Positions 7,343 to 15,147 are shown, numbered from the stretch's first letter. The stretch is DNA of 28,730 bases from Acidimicrobiales bacterium (GCA_020439605.1 JAGQSI010000002.1:1-28730), one strand, 5' to 3'. The notes: a model not told the origin generated them from the sequence alone. Translations and numbers: made by a program.

Positions 7343-7842
7343 GTGCCGGAGCTCTCGTCAGCTTCTACGCGTCCCGGATGTTCTTCCTTGTAGTTCTCGT
7401 CATGTTTGATCAGCAGCTTCTCACTGTCGAACTCGGTACCGGAATCGTTCCAACGGCCTTCGGCCACGACTGGAACACCGGCCTTGAACAAAGCCGGTTC
7501 TGAGCCCGTGTGTCGAACAACCACGCTCACGCCACCGTGTTGGATGGTGAATACAACCGAATCATGCTCGCTAACAGGCTTTCCAAGAACGGTGCCTTGG
7601 ATCCTGAACTTGGTAGAGCCGAGGGTCTCCTTCTCAGCCACGGCCTCATCTGCGTTCTTGAAGTACATGGACGCATCTCCGGCTTGGATGAGGATCAGCA
7701 CGATCACAACTCCAAGAGCTCCCAACACCGCCAATGGAGCCCAGCGGCGCCGGCCGTTTCGCTTGGCGGTGACATCCACGTCACGTGGCGTCAGATCCAG
7801 GCCACCGTCGTCAAGGTCACGATCATCTGGTTGGTCACTCAC
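7339..7842 (-). CDS. ccmE: CcmE heme chaperone
   Basis: A 167-residue heme chaperone that binds heme covalently outside the membrane and hands it to CcmF. A charged N-terminus is followed by a single membrane helix at about 35-52. An OB-fold domain then carries the heme-binding motif HDENY, with the covalent His at 147 and Tyr at 151. I chose GTG at 7842 because GGAG precedes it and it overlaps the ccmD stop as GTGAGTGA (8 nt). A longer in-frame reading to 7893 would lie inside ccmD. The downstream stop overlaps the ccmF GTG. Confidence 0.9.
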   Translation of the reverse strand: MSDQPDDRDLDDGGLDLTPRDVDVTAKRNGRRRWAPLAVLGALGVVIVLILIQAGDASMYFKNADEAVAEKETLGSTKFRIQGTVLGKPVSEHDSVVFTIQHGGVSVVVRHTGSEPALFKAGVPVVAEGRWNDSGTEFDSEKLLIKHDENYKEEHPGRVEADESSGT

Positions 7843-8008
7843 TGGACCATCTCCGATCCTTAGCAGGAAGTTGCTTGCCCACCTTGCGGCCACGGATGAT
7901 CACCGCAGCCGAGTAGGTGGCCAGAACCCCAACCACAATGATGTAGGCGCCAGCAACATAGGACCAGTCTGACGCTGCGAGAACCATCGCGTTCAATACT
8001 GCGATCAT
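7835..8008 (-). CDS. ccmD: CcmD heme exporter small subunit
   Basis: A 57-residue protein that is easily missed. It begins MIAVLNAMVLAASDWSYV, followed by GAYIIVVGVLATYSAAVII and a basic tail (RGRKVGKQLPAKDRRW). One membrane helix spans about residues 17-38. The W-S-Y-V-x-G-A-Y signature and the distal Tyr match CcmD, which helps CcmC-CcmE release from the CcmAB complex. It sits where ccmD is expected, between ccmC and ccmE. Its ATG overlaps the ccmC stop by 4 nt and its stop overlaps ccmE by 8 nt. Confidence 0.88.
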   Translation of the reverse strand: MIAVLNAMVLAASDWSYVAGAYIIVVGVLATYSAAVIIRGRKVGKQLPAKDRRWSSE

Positions 8009-8793
8009 CGGACACCTCCATCGGCAACTGCTTCAGCACGTCTTTCAGCGAGCGCCGTATCAAGACCCTTTGCCTCCACCTGGGTCTCGACCCATTGAAG
8101 ACGGAACCGGTGCAACATGAGCCATGCGTAGAGCAGCAGGGCGAGCACCATCCCAAAGAGCAGGGCGAACAGCTTCAGCCCGTCAATGGTTGGGTCGAGG
8201 CGACCAATGGTGGCCGTCTGGTGAAGGCTGCGCCACCAATCCACCGAGTAGTGAACGATCGGTACGTTGATGAACGAAATCAACCCGAGCACGGCAGCCT
8301 GCTTTGCCCGAGACTGCGGGTCCACCACGGCTCGGCGAAGGGCCAAGTAGCCGAGGTACATCACGAACATGAGTGCAGTGCTGGTGAGACGAGGGTCCCA
8401 TTCCCACCAAGTACCCCATGCTGTGTGGCCCCAGATGGAACCGGTGGCAAGGGTAAGGACCGTGAACACGATCCCGACCTCGACAGATGCCGCGGCCAGA
8501 CAGTCCCAGCCCTCGGTGCGCTTCCACAGATACATGGCGCTAGCGAAAGCGGTAACCATGAACGCCGTGTAGCAGGCAATGGCCACAGGGACATGTACAT
8601 ACATGATTCGCACCATGTCTCCCATGGCATCTGCACCGGCGCCGTCTGGCGGCGAAGCCACGAGCGCCACAATCAAGAAGATCGCTACGGCGATCAGCAG
8701 AATCGATCCAAGGACACGGCTTCCATGCGAAGCAGTGCCGTCGGGATGCATGTCGAAACGTCCGGCTCTTTGGCCGGGAGTGGACGAAGTCAA
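8005..8793 (-). CDS. ccmC: CcmC heme handling/export protein
   Basis: A polytopic membrane protein of about 262 residues that presents heme to CcmE. The WWD-type motif WGTWWEWDPRLTS lies in an external loop at about residue 120. It is flanked by conserved His sites: YVHVPVAIACY before it and INVPIVHYSVDWW after. I chose TTG at 8793: GGAGG lies four bases upstream and TTGA overlaps the ccmB stop. An ATG at 8751 (14 residues later) has a weaker site. The stop overlaps the ccmD ATG by 4 nt. Confidence 0.9.
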   Translation of the reverse strand: MTSSTPGQRAGRFDMHPDGTASHGSRVLGSILLIAVAIFLIVALVASPPDGAGADAMGDMVRIMYVHVPVAIACYTAFMVTAFASAMYLWKRTEGWDCLAAASVEVGIVFTVLTLATGSIWGHTAWGTWWEWDPRLTSTALMFVMYLGYLALRRAVVDPQSRAKQAAVLGLISFINVPIVHYSVDWWRSLHQTATIGRLDPTIDGLKLFALLFGMVLALLLYAWLMLHRFRLQWVETQVEAKGLDTALAERRAEAVADGGVR

Positions 8794-9482
8794 GATTCCT
8801 CCAGGAGGGGTTCGAAGGCCACGAAACCGATCGCGGTGTAAAGCACCGCGAAAGCGCCGAGCAATCCACACCAGCGCCAACCTGCGCCGGAGCTTTTTTC
8901 GTAGGCAGATCCAAAGGCCTGGGTAGCTCCGATGAGCAACGGTGCCACCACCGGAAGCCACAGGATCGGCAACAAGGTGTCTCGGACACGAAGCCCAGCA
9001 GCCAACACTCCATAGACGGCTCCGGCCGCAGCAAGCCCAGCGGTAGCAGCAATAGAGGTAGCAACTACAAGCAGAAGTCCAGATGGAGAAGCGCCGTACA
9101 TGACCGTTACCCCAACCAGAAGCGCAGCCTCAACAACAAGCAGGTGAAGAGCGATCCCCGCAGCCTTGCCCAAGAAGATGCCCGCTGGGTCCAAACCTGA
9201 GATTCTGAGGGCGTCGATGATGCCGTCGACGGTTTCGACCGCAAACGCTCGTTGAATAGCAAGCAGAGTGCTGAATAGAACGGCAAGCCAGAACAAACCC
9301 GGAGTGGCGTCCTTCAACACGGAACGGTCAGGGTCCAACGCAAACGCGAACAAGACAAGAACCAAAAGAGCGAATGGCAACAACTGGTTCAGCGTGACAC
9401 GGCTACGCCACTCAAGACGCAGATCCTTGCCCGCCACCAGCCGAGCATCGCTGATGACCGACCTGAGCGTTGTGTTAGTCAA
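8790..9482 (-). CDS. ccmB: CcmB ABC-type heme exporter permease subunit
   Basis: About 230 residues with six hydrophobic helices; the membrane partner of the CcmA ATPase. The pair powers release of holo-CcmE from CcmC. The N-terminus DARLVAGKDLRLEWRSR is the conserved CcmB amphipathic start, followed by QLLPFALLVLVLFAFAL. The start is placed at TTG 9482, which overlaps the ccmA stop as TTGACTAA (8 nt) with GAGG upstream. Longer in-frame readings would run deep into ccmA. The stop overlaps the ccmC TTG. Confidence 0.88.
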   Translation of the reverse strand: MTNTTLRSVISDARLVAGKDLRLEWRSRVTLNQLLPFALLVLVLFAFALDPDRSVLKDATPGLFWLAVLFSTLLAIQRAFAVETVDGIIDALRISGLDPAGIFLGKAAGIALHLLVVEAALLVGVTVMYGASPSGLLLVVATSIAATAGLAAAGAVYGVLAAGLRVRDTLLPILWLPVVAPLLIGATQAFGSAYEKSSGAGWRWCGLLGAFAVLYTAIGFVAFEPLLEES

Positions 9483-10161
9483 CTTCGACCGCCTCAGATG
9501 TGTGACCAACGTTGCCCGAAGGTTGAGTTGTGCCACCAACAACGTGCACGCTGCGATCGGCAACCTCTTGGGCACGATCTAGTTCATGAGAAGCAAACAG
9601 GACAGTTGCCCCTGCGTTCACGGCATCCACCATCAAAGAATCCACCAGATCTCGACCAGCTTGATCCAGCGCTGCGTGAGGTTCGTCGAGCAGCCAAAGC
9701 CTCGGACGTCTCGCCAGCAACACCGCTAGCGCGCTACGACGCCTCTGACCAGCAGAAAGACGCGCTACGGGGACAGAGGCCAAGCGCCCGTCCAGACCCA
9801 ACCGAGCCATCGCGTTGTCAGCATCTGTGAGGCTCGCACCGCCGGCGCGGGTCCAGAACCGAATGTTCTCAGACACTGAAAGATCGTCATAGAGCCCGGT
9901 TGCGTGGCCGAGCAGTCCAACTAGGGGACGAACCGCCTTGGGATCGTCCACCAGATTCACTCCGAGAACCGACGCCTCACCCTGGGCAACCTTGACCAGT
10001 CCGGCACAGGCGCGCAGAAGAGTGGTCTTGCCAGCTCCGTTAGGTCCTTGCAGAAGCACGATCTCGCCTGCATTGACGTCGAGATCAACGCCAGCCAATG
10101 CCGGGAAACGACCGAGCAAGCAGACCGCGGCGCGGAATCTGACGACGGGGTCCATGAGCAC
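9475..10161 (-). CDS. ccmA: CcmA ABC-type ATPase subunit
   Basis: A 228-residue ABC ATPase and first gene of the ccm operon. It has Walker A GPNGAGKTT (Lys45), a Q-loop region near GLLGHATGLYDDLS, the signature LSAGQRRR, Walker B LWLLDEPHAALD and the switch His in FASHEL. CcmA normally forms A2B2 with CcmB. The start may be GTG at 10161, close behind a TACCGT -10 box, or ATG at 10155 with AGG upstream. Divergent from the sortase gene. Confidence 0.9.
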   Translation of the reverse strand: MLMDPVVRFRAAVCLLGRFPALAGVDLDVNAGEIVLLQGPNGAGKTTLLRACAGLVKVAQGEASVLGVNLVDDPKAVRPLVGLLGHATGLYDDLSVSENIRFWTRAGGASLTDADNAMARLGLDGRLASVPVARLSAGQRRRSALAVLLARRPRLWLLDEPHAALDQAGRDLVDSLMVDAVNAGATVLFASHELDRAQEVADRSVHVVGGTTQPSGNVGHTSEAVEVD

Positions 10162-10166
10162 CTACA

Positions 10167-10172
10167 ACGGTA
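10167..10172 (-). promoter_or_regulatory. -10 box of the ccm operon (TACCGT)
   Basis: Read on the minus strand, TACCGT lies five bases before GTG 10161 and eleven before ATG 10155. This suggests a leaderless or very short-leader transcript. It is the only promoter-like site I see for all nine ccm genes. Confidence 0.4.
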
Positions 10173-10227
10173 CCGGCGCCCTGGCACCGATACCTAAACC
10201 ACTCCCCGCGTTTGAGATCCGTCACCA

Positions 10228-11265
10228 ATGACATACCCTCGTGGCGTGCTCTCACGAATCCTTGGAGGCCTCGGCCGTACGCTCATCACCTCCGGCACCC
10301 TCATCTTGTTGTTCGTGAGTTACCAGTTGTGGGGCACAGGTATACAGACCGCTCAGGCCCAACGTGAGCTCAACACCGAGTTCGAAGCAGCACTGGCCAA
10401 GGCATCCGCCTCCACAACCACCTCAACCACCGAGGCAACCACCACCTCATCGCTGCCGCCCGGCGTCACCACCACAACACTCATCAACACAACACCAGCC
10501 GTGGCCCCTGCCAACCTTCCGGTTCCTGCTGAGGGCGATCCGATCGCAAAGATGAAGATTCCCTCCATCGGCATAACCAGGACCGTGGTGAGCGGCGTAT
10601 CGATGAGACAACTCGCACGCGCCCCCGGCCACTATCCAGAGACCCCGCTGCCGGGCCAAGCCGGCAACGTTGCAATTGCCGGTCACAGAACCACCTACGG
10701 CCAACCGCTGCACAACATTGACAGGATCCCGATAGGCGATCAGATCACCTTCAAGACCCTGCAAGGCACATTTGTGTACGAAGTCACCGAGAAGTTCATC
10801 GTCAAGCCTCATCAGGTGGAGATCCTTGAGGACAAGGGCGACAACCGCATCACCCTCATCGCTTGCCATCCGAAGTATTCCGCAGCGGAGCGCTACATCC
10901 TCGTCGGGATCTTGAAGGGCAAGCCTGCTCCCCCGATCAAGGGACAGGACGAAGCACGGCGCAAGGCCTCCGAGGTGAACAAGGATGTCGTTTCGATCGA
11001 TGAAGGAGCCTCAGCCACAAGGGCATCCAAGACTCCGGCCATCTTGTGGGGTATCGCTGCAGCGGCCGTCTGGTTGGTCACATGGCTGGTCCAGGTGTTT
11101 CTCAGGCGCAGACTCACCCGTAATGAAGATTCTCGATATGCCGACCTGCCTCGTCGCAGGAGACTCCTGACCTGGAGTCCATACATTGTTGGACTTCCGA
11201 TCTTCATAGTTGTGCTGTACGTGTTCTTTGAGAACTTCGCTCGACTGCTGCCAGCCAACTTCTGA
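10228..11265 (+). CDS. Class E-like sortase with C-terminal membrane extension
   Basis: A membrane transpeptidase that would cut sorting signals and link proteins to the cell surface. There is an N-terminal signal-anchor helix (residues 18-36), then a low-complexity Ser/Thr linker (about 56-95). The sortase beta-barrel carries the catalytic triad: His153 in AGHRTTYG, Cys213 in TLIACHP and Arg222 in AERYILVG. A long C-terminal part follows with two further membrane helices (about 272-292 and 315-338), which ordinary sortases lack. Numbering is from ATG 10228; the real start is probably GTG 10246, six residues later. No protein with a clear LPXTG/LAXTG tail is encoded in the window, so substrates are elsewhere. 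Confidence 0.85.
   Translation: MTYPRGVLSRILGGLGRTLITSGTLILLFVSYQLWGTGIQTAQAQRELNTEFEAALAKASASTTTSTTEATTTSSLPPGVTTTTLINTTPAVAPANLPVPAEGDPIAKMKIPSIGITRTVVSGVSMRQLARAPGHYPETPLPGQAGNVAIAGHRTTYGQPLHNIDRIPIGDQITFKTLQGTFVYEVTEKFIVKPHQVEILEDKGDNRITLIACHPKYSAAERYILVGILKGKPAPPIKGQDEARRKASEVNKDVVSIDEGASATRASKTPAILWGIAAAAVWLVTWLVQVFLRRRLTRNEDSRYADLPRRRRLLTWSPYIVGLPIFIVVLYVFFENFARLLPANF
10234..10239 (+). promoter_or_regulatory. -10 box of the sortase gene (TACCCT), leaderless
   Basis: TACCCT, six bases, then GTG at 10246. This favours GTG 10246 over the upstream in-frame ATG at 10228, which has no ribosome site. Confidence 0.45.
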
Positions 11266-11288
11266 ACGCACGGTTGCATCTGAGTGGA

Positions 11289-11294
11289 TAGGTT
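11289..11294 (+). promoter_or_regulatory. -10 box of lldD-like gene (TAGGTT), leaderless
   Basis: TAGGTT, six bases, then ATG at 11301, with no ribosome site in between. Confidence 0.55.
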
Positions 11295-11300
11295 CGGGCC

Positions 11301-12476
11301 ATGGCCCGTGACCGTTCCCTCGACATCGCTCCTGCTTCTGTACGCGACTATCGCGAACTGGCTCGTAAACGACTTCCTCGTCAGCTCTTCGATTACATAG
11401 ACGGTGGCGCCTACGAGGAATCCACCATGCGCGCCAACGAGTCAGATCTCGGGGAACTGCAGCTACGTCAACGAGTGATGCGAGATGTGTCCAACCTGGA
11501 CCTTCGAACCACCGTGGTAGGCCAGGACCTCTCCATGCCGGTGATTCTGGCGCCGGTTGGACTAGCTGGCATGTTTGCGCCTCGCGCCGAGGTTCTAGCC
11601 GCCAGAGCTGCCCAAAACGCTGGGGTTGCATTCTGCGAATCCACGGTGTCCATCGCCGGGATCGAAGAAGTCCAACGCTCGACCAACGCACCTTTCTGGT
11701 TCCAGCTCTATGTGATGAGGGACCGCAGTTACGCCGAAACGCTCATGGCTCGTGCCAGCGCGGCGCACTGCCCCGTCCTTGTATTGACCGTGGACCTAGC
11801 GGTGGTTGGCGCCCGATACCGAGACACTCGTAACGCCATGATCGGTGAGGTCTCGGCCTTGGCAAAGGCCCGCAGAGGTGTGGACCTTGTGACCCACCCG
11901 CAATGGATCCGAGACGTGGCCATCGGCGGCAAGCCCCACACCTTCGGCAATCTCGAAGATGCGGTACCAGAAGGACGATCGCCGGCAGACTTTCGTGAAT
12001 GGGTGGACGCCCAGTTCGACCCGTCGGTCACTTGGGAGGATCTTGCTTGGGTACGCGAGCACTGGAAAGGAAAGCTGGTAATCAAAGGTGTCCTCGACGC
12101 TGAGGACGCTCGAATCGCAGCTGACGCCGGCGTGGACGCCATCGTCGTGTCCAACCATGGGGGTCGCCAACTCGACGACACCCCCTCAACGGTTCAGGCA
12201 CTCGGCCCGATCGTGCAAGCCGTTGGTGAGCAACTCGAGGTGTTGGTGGACGGCGGGATCCGCAGCGGCCTCGACGTCACCAAGATGATCGCTCTCGGTG
12301 CCAAGGCCTGCCTCGTGGGTAGGGCGTGGGCGTGGGCCGTGGCCGGCGGAGGTCAACAAGGGGTGGAGCACGTCCTCGAAACCATCCGAGATGAGATGAA
12401 GGTCGCAATGGCTCTAACCGGTGCACCCACGATTGCTGCGCTGAACCCCGACATCCTCGTCAGCACACCCCGGTGA
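11301..12476 (+). CDS. lldD: FMN-dependent alpha-hydroxy-acid dehydrogenase (L-lactate dehydrogenase type)
   Basis: A 391-residue TIM-barrel flavoenzyme that oxidises L-2-hydroxy acids, most likely L-lactate to pyruvate, passing electrons to the quinone pool. Motifs: FDYIDGGA with active-site Tyr32, ILAPVGLAGM at the FMN site, FQLYVMRDR, LTVDLAVVGARYRD, Lys in LVIKGVLDAEDA, SNHGGRQLD with catalytic His286 and Arg289, and DGGIRSGLDV at the FMN phosphate. Length fits LldD. Glycolate, mandelate or mycofactocin-type (MftD) relatives share these motifs, and no mycofactocin genes are nearby. It is transcribed from a leaderless promoter, after the sortase gene. Confidence 0.8.
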   Translation: MARDRSLDIAPASVRDYRELARKRLPRQLFDYIDGGAYEESTMRANESDLGELQLRQRVMRDVSNLDLRTTVVGQDLSMPVILAPVGLAGMFAPRAEVLAARAAQNAGVAFCESTVSIAGIEEVQRSTNAPFWFQLYVMRDRSYAETLMARASAAHCPVLVLTVDLAVVGARYRDTRNAMIGEVSALAKARRGVDLVTHPQWIRDVAIGGKPHTFGNLEDAVPEGRSPADFREWVDAQFDPSVTWEDLAWVREHWKGKLVIKGVLDAEDARIAADAGVDAIVVSNHGGRQLDDTPSTVQALGPIVQAVGEQLEVLVDGGIRSGLDVTKMIALGAKACLVGRAWAWAVAGGGQQGVEHVLETIRDEMKVAMALTGAPTIAALNPDILVSTPR

Positions 12477-12480
12477 ACCA

Positions 12481-12486
12481 TAGGGT
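12481..12486 (+). promoter_or_regulatory. -10 box (TAGGGT) of the crotonase gene
   Basis: TAGGGT lies 33 bases before the ATG at 12520, with GGAG at 12505-12508 as ribosome site. The same hexamer precedes the kinase gene (18252) and the alcohol dehydrogenase gene (21082). Confidence 0.4.
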
Positions 12487-12519
12487 CTTCTCGTTCAATA
12501 TCTCGGAGACAAACTGCAC

Positions 12520-13260
12520 ATGCCTACCCATGTAGACACCTACGGCCCCAACGATGCAATCAGTGTCATCACGCTCGATCGCCCCGAGCGTCGCAACGCG
12601 TTGGACCACGACACCTTGAGCGAACTGCTTGAGATCATCAAGGCAGCCAAGGCGAGACCAACCCGAGCCCTCATCCTCACAGGGGCAGGAGGCCATTTCT
12701 GTGCTGGAGCCGATCTGACCGGGGTCGAGGACGCCAAGTTCGCCACCTATCTCCAACACGTGCTCGATCACCTTCGATCAACAACGTTCCCAACCATTGC
12801 TGCTGTTGAGGGCGCCGCGCTCGGAGCCGGGACTCAGCTAGCGGTGGCGTGTGATCTACGAGTCGCCACCCCTGACGCCTTGTTCGGAATACCTGCCGCC
12901 AAGCTCGGGCTGATGGTCAACCACTGGACGGTTCAGCGCGTGGAGTTGCTCTTTGGCCACTCCAGCGCTCGGGCAATCCTGTTGGCGGCAGAGGTGATCA
13001 AGGGCGACCGGGCCTTCGAGCTTGGAGCGGTGAATCGACAAGGTTCGCTTCCCGAGGCCAAGAGTTGGGCAGAGCAGATAGCTGAACTCGCACCTTTGAC
13101 CATTGCGGGCCACAAGCTCATGTTGGACAAGCTCAACGAACCCCCAGAGACAGACTCCGATGTTGGCGCAGCGTTCAACCGGGCATGGTCGAGCAAGGAC
13201 TTTGCCGAGGGGCTCGATGCATTCCGCAACCGACGCCCCCCAAAGTTCGAAGGCCACTAG
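12520..13260 (+). CDS. Enoyl-CoA hydratase/isomerase (crotonase) family protein, hydratase glutamates missing
   Basis: A 246-residue crotonase-fold protein acting on an acyl-CoA. LDRPERRNALD begins the domain. The oxyanion hole is present as HFCAGADL and GAALGAG. The two glutamates that activate water in true hydratases (rat Glu144 and Glu164, 20 apart) align with Gln106 (GAGTQLAVACD) and Ala126 (FGIPAAKLG), also 20 apart. It is therefore unlikely to hydrate enoyl-CoA in the usual way. An isomerase, thioesterase or other crotonase activity is more likely. It has its own TAGGGT promoter and converges on the transglutaminase gene, with a hairpin between. Confidence 0.85.
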   Translation: MPTHVDTYGPNDAISVITLDRPERRNALDHDTLSELLEIIKAAKARPTRALILTGAGGHFCAGADLTGVEDAKFATYLQHVLDHLRSTTFPTIAAVEGAALGAGTQLAVACDLRVATPDALFGIPAAKLGLMVNHWTVQRVELLFGHSSARAILLAAEVIKGDRAFELGAVNRQGSLPEAKSWAEQIAELAPLTIAGHKLMLDKLNEPPETDSDVGAAFNRAWSSKDFAEGLDAFRNRRPPKFEGH

Positions 13261-13262
13261 AG

Positions 13263-13288
13263 GCCCTGGTGGGTAGAACCCTCAGGGC
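13263..13288. terminator. Nested hairpin, likely bidirectional terminator
   Basis: GCCCTG (13263-13268) pairs with CAGGGC (13283-13288). Inside, GGGT (13271-13274) pairs with ACCC (13278-13281) around a three-base loop. It lies between two convergent genes and includes the last bases of the transglutaminase gene. There is no T tract. Confidence 0.5.
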
Positions 13289-15147
13289 ACTGCGGAAGCT
13301 TCTGGGATCTCGATGAGTTCGATCTCTGCGAGTATTGCCTCGAGATGAGCCGGTTCAACCAACATGGGGACCTGCGTATAGAGGTAGTCATCTACCGCCA
13401 ACCCAACCGTTTCCAGGCGTGGGTCCCCGATGGCTCTGGCTAGATCTTGGCTATGTGCGGTGGCGGTTTGTGACGCAGCACGAGGGATCGCCCAGCGTTG
13501 ACCAATGGCGATCAACCTTTGATCTATCCGTGCCGCCCACTCAAGGTTTCTGGCTGCTTTCGATCTGTGGTCCTTACGTTTGCGCCACCAGATCCGTACC
13601 GGACCGATGATCAGGCCGCTCGCCACACCAACCAGCACGATCAGCACAAGATGGTCAAGGATCCAGGCCAACAATGGCGTCTGCGATGACTCCGATCCAG
13701 CAAGAGGCACATCTGCTGTTGGATCAAACGGCACCCAGCCCAGTTCCGGGAACCACACCTCTGCCCAGGCGTGGGCCTGTTTGGCTCGCACGATCCAGCG
13801 CCCTGTGAGCGGGTCGCGCTCTCCCGGCACGTAACCGGTAACGAGCCTCGCTGGAATCGCGTTGGCTCTAGCCAGGACCACCAGAGACGATGCGATCTGT
13901 TCACACCAACCCTGTTCTGCCTCGAACAAGAAATGGTCCACCACATCGGCGTCCTTGGGAGCGAGCGGCGCATCCAGGGAGTACTCGACTCGTTCGCCCA
14001 TCCATTGTTCGATGGCCAAGATCTGGTCATAGCGGGTAGATGCACCCTCGACAATGGTTGGTGCGAGCTCTCTCACCCGTTGGGTCATGATCGCTGGCTG
14101 AGCGTATTTGGCCAGAATTTCCTCTGGTGTCTCACCCGTTTCGGCCTCACGCAGGCGCTGTGCACTCAGCGGAGTTCTGCGGCTGATCACCGTGTAGGAG
14201 CTGCCTTCTCCCAGTGGCGCTGATACCAACGTCCCATCGGATCTTTGGCCAACAGGGCGTTCTATATCGATACTCACCGGGCTTGGCGCCGCGTACACCA
14301 CGTTGGAGAAAGCTGCCTCAACAGTGACGCGTTGTCTGAGCACATCGTCACCGAATGCCCCGATGTCCTCTTGTGAGATGTTGACACCACCATCTGAACC
14401 AACCGCAGTAATGGCCGGATCGCTCCTCGACCAGATCCGTCCGTCCCAGGTATCGAACGTTTCACCTCGCCAGAACGTGGCCCGGTCGCTGTCCACGCTC
14501 AACACAACGGTGTCATCGAGTTTCGGCCGGCTGGTCATGTCGATCGACTCACTCGATTGAAGAGACCGACCAGCATTTTCGGCGGTAGGGAACTCGGCGT
14601 CATTGCCTGTGCTTGTCGACTGGGCCAATCGCGGGGTCAGGATCGGCCCGAGGATCAGTGACAACACGATGACAATTGCAGAGATGGCAGCAATGGTGCG
14701 TGCGGTCTGCAAAGGAGACAGACGCCTCGAAGTGGCCTTTGAATCATCGAGTGAATCATCGAGTGACGAGAACTTCTGGCGCGCTATGTACTGAGACAGA
14801 ACCAGTACCGAGATCGCTGCTACCACCCACACCAACACGACCTGTGAGCGCAGCGCGTCGGCAGAGCCAATGAACCCGAATCGCACCATCATGGCTGTGG
14901 CGACAAACAGCAGGGTTCGAGACAACGACACGATGGACAAGGAGGTCAATCCGACCATTGCCAGGAGTGCAACAAGCGCGCCCGAGGCAGCCCCTCCGGT
15001 TGGTTCAAGCTGGCCCCTTGCGCTCAGATAGCCCGCAACCGCCGAGGCGACCACCACCGAGCCAACCAACCCAACGAACTGCCACCTGGCAAGGTCGCTT
15101 CGGTCGGGGTGCGCCAAGCTGGAGGCGCCAGGAACGCGCGGATTCAT
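13282..15147 (-). CDS. TgpA-like membrane transglutaminase
   Basis: A 621-residue membrane protein. About five membrane helices lie within residues 20-190. A large outer region follows, containing a transglutaminase-like domain with the triad Cys415 (EQGWCEQ), His459 (KQAHAWAEVW) and Asp475 (WVPFDPTADVP). Another helix spans about 493-517, and a cytoplasmic tail resembles DUF4129. TgpA-type proteins usually sit with MoxR and DUF58 genes, as here; their substrates are poorly known. I chose ATG 15147 because it overlaps the DUF58 stop as ATGA. The longer open frame to 15282 lies inside the DUF58 gene. A tandem 12-bp repeat encodes LDDSLDDS between helices. Confidence 0.85.
   Translation of the reverse strand: MNPRVPGASSLAHPDRSDLARWQFVGLVGSVVVASAVAGYLSARGQLEPTGGAASGALVALLAMVGLTSLSIVSLSRTLLFVATAMMVRFGFIGSADALRSQVVLVWVVAAISVLVLSQYIARQKFSSLDDSLDDSKATSRRLSPLQTARTIAAISAIVIVLSLILGPILTPRLAQSTSTGNDAEFPTAENAGRSLQSSESIDMTSRPKLDDTVVLSVDSDRATFWRGETFDTWDGRIWSRSDPAITAVGSDGGVNISQEDIGAFGDDVLRQRVTVEAAFSNVVYAAPSPVSIDIERPVGQRSDGTLVSAPLGEGSSYTVISRRTPLSAQRLREAETGETPEEILAKYAQPAIMTQRVRELAPTIVEGASTRYDQILAIEQWMGERVEYSLDAPLAPKDADVVDHFLFEAEQGWCEQIASSLVVLARANAIPARLVTGYVPGERDPLTGRWIVRAKQAHAWAEVWFPELGWVPFDPTADVPLAGSESSQTPLLAWILDHLVLIVLVGVASGLIIGPVRIWWRKRKDHRSKAARNLEWAARIDQRLIAIGQRWAIPRAASQTATAHSQDLARAIGDPRLETVGLAVDDYLYTQVPMLVEPAHLEAILAEIELIEIPEASAVP
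14741..14764. repeat. 12-bp tandem duplication inside the transglutaminase gene
   Basis: GAATCATCGAGT occurs twice head to tail. On the coding strand it gives a duplicated LDDS/DSLD unit in a short cytoplasmic loop between membrane helices. In frame, so it is tolerated. Confidence 0.85.

Noticed and set aside
8794..8961. N-terminal extension of ccmC to 8961 and of ccmB to 9575
   Set aside because: The extra residues are basic and lack family similarity. They overlap ccmB and ccmA deeply, while TTG starts with ribosome sites lie at the junctions.
10381..10500. Ser/Thr-coding repeats in the sortase gene as a possible CRISPR or DNA repeat
   Set aside because: The repetition comes from ACC/ACA Thr codons in a protein linker, with no regular unit or spacers.
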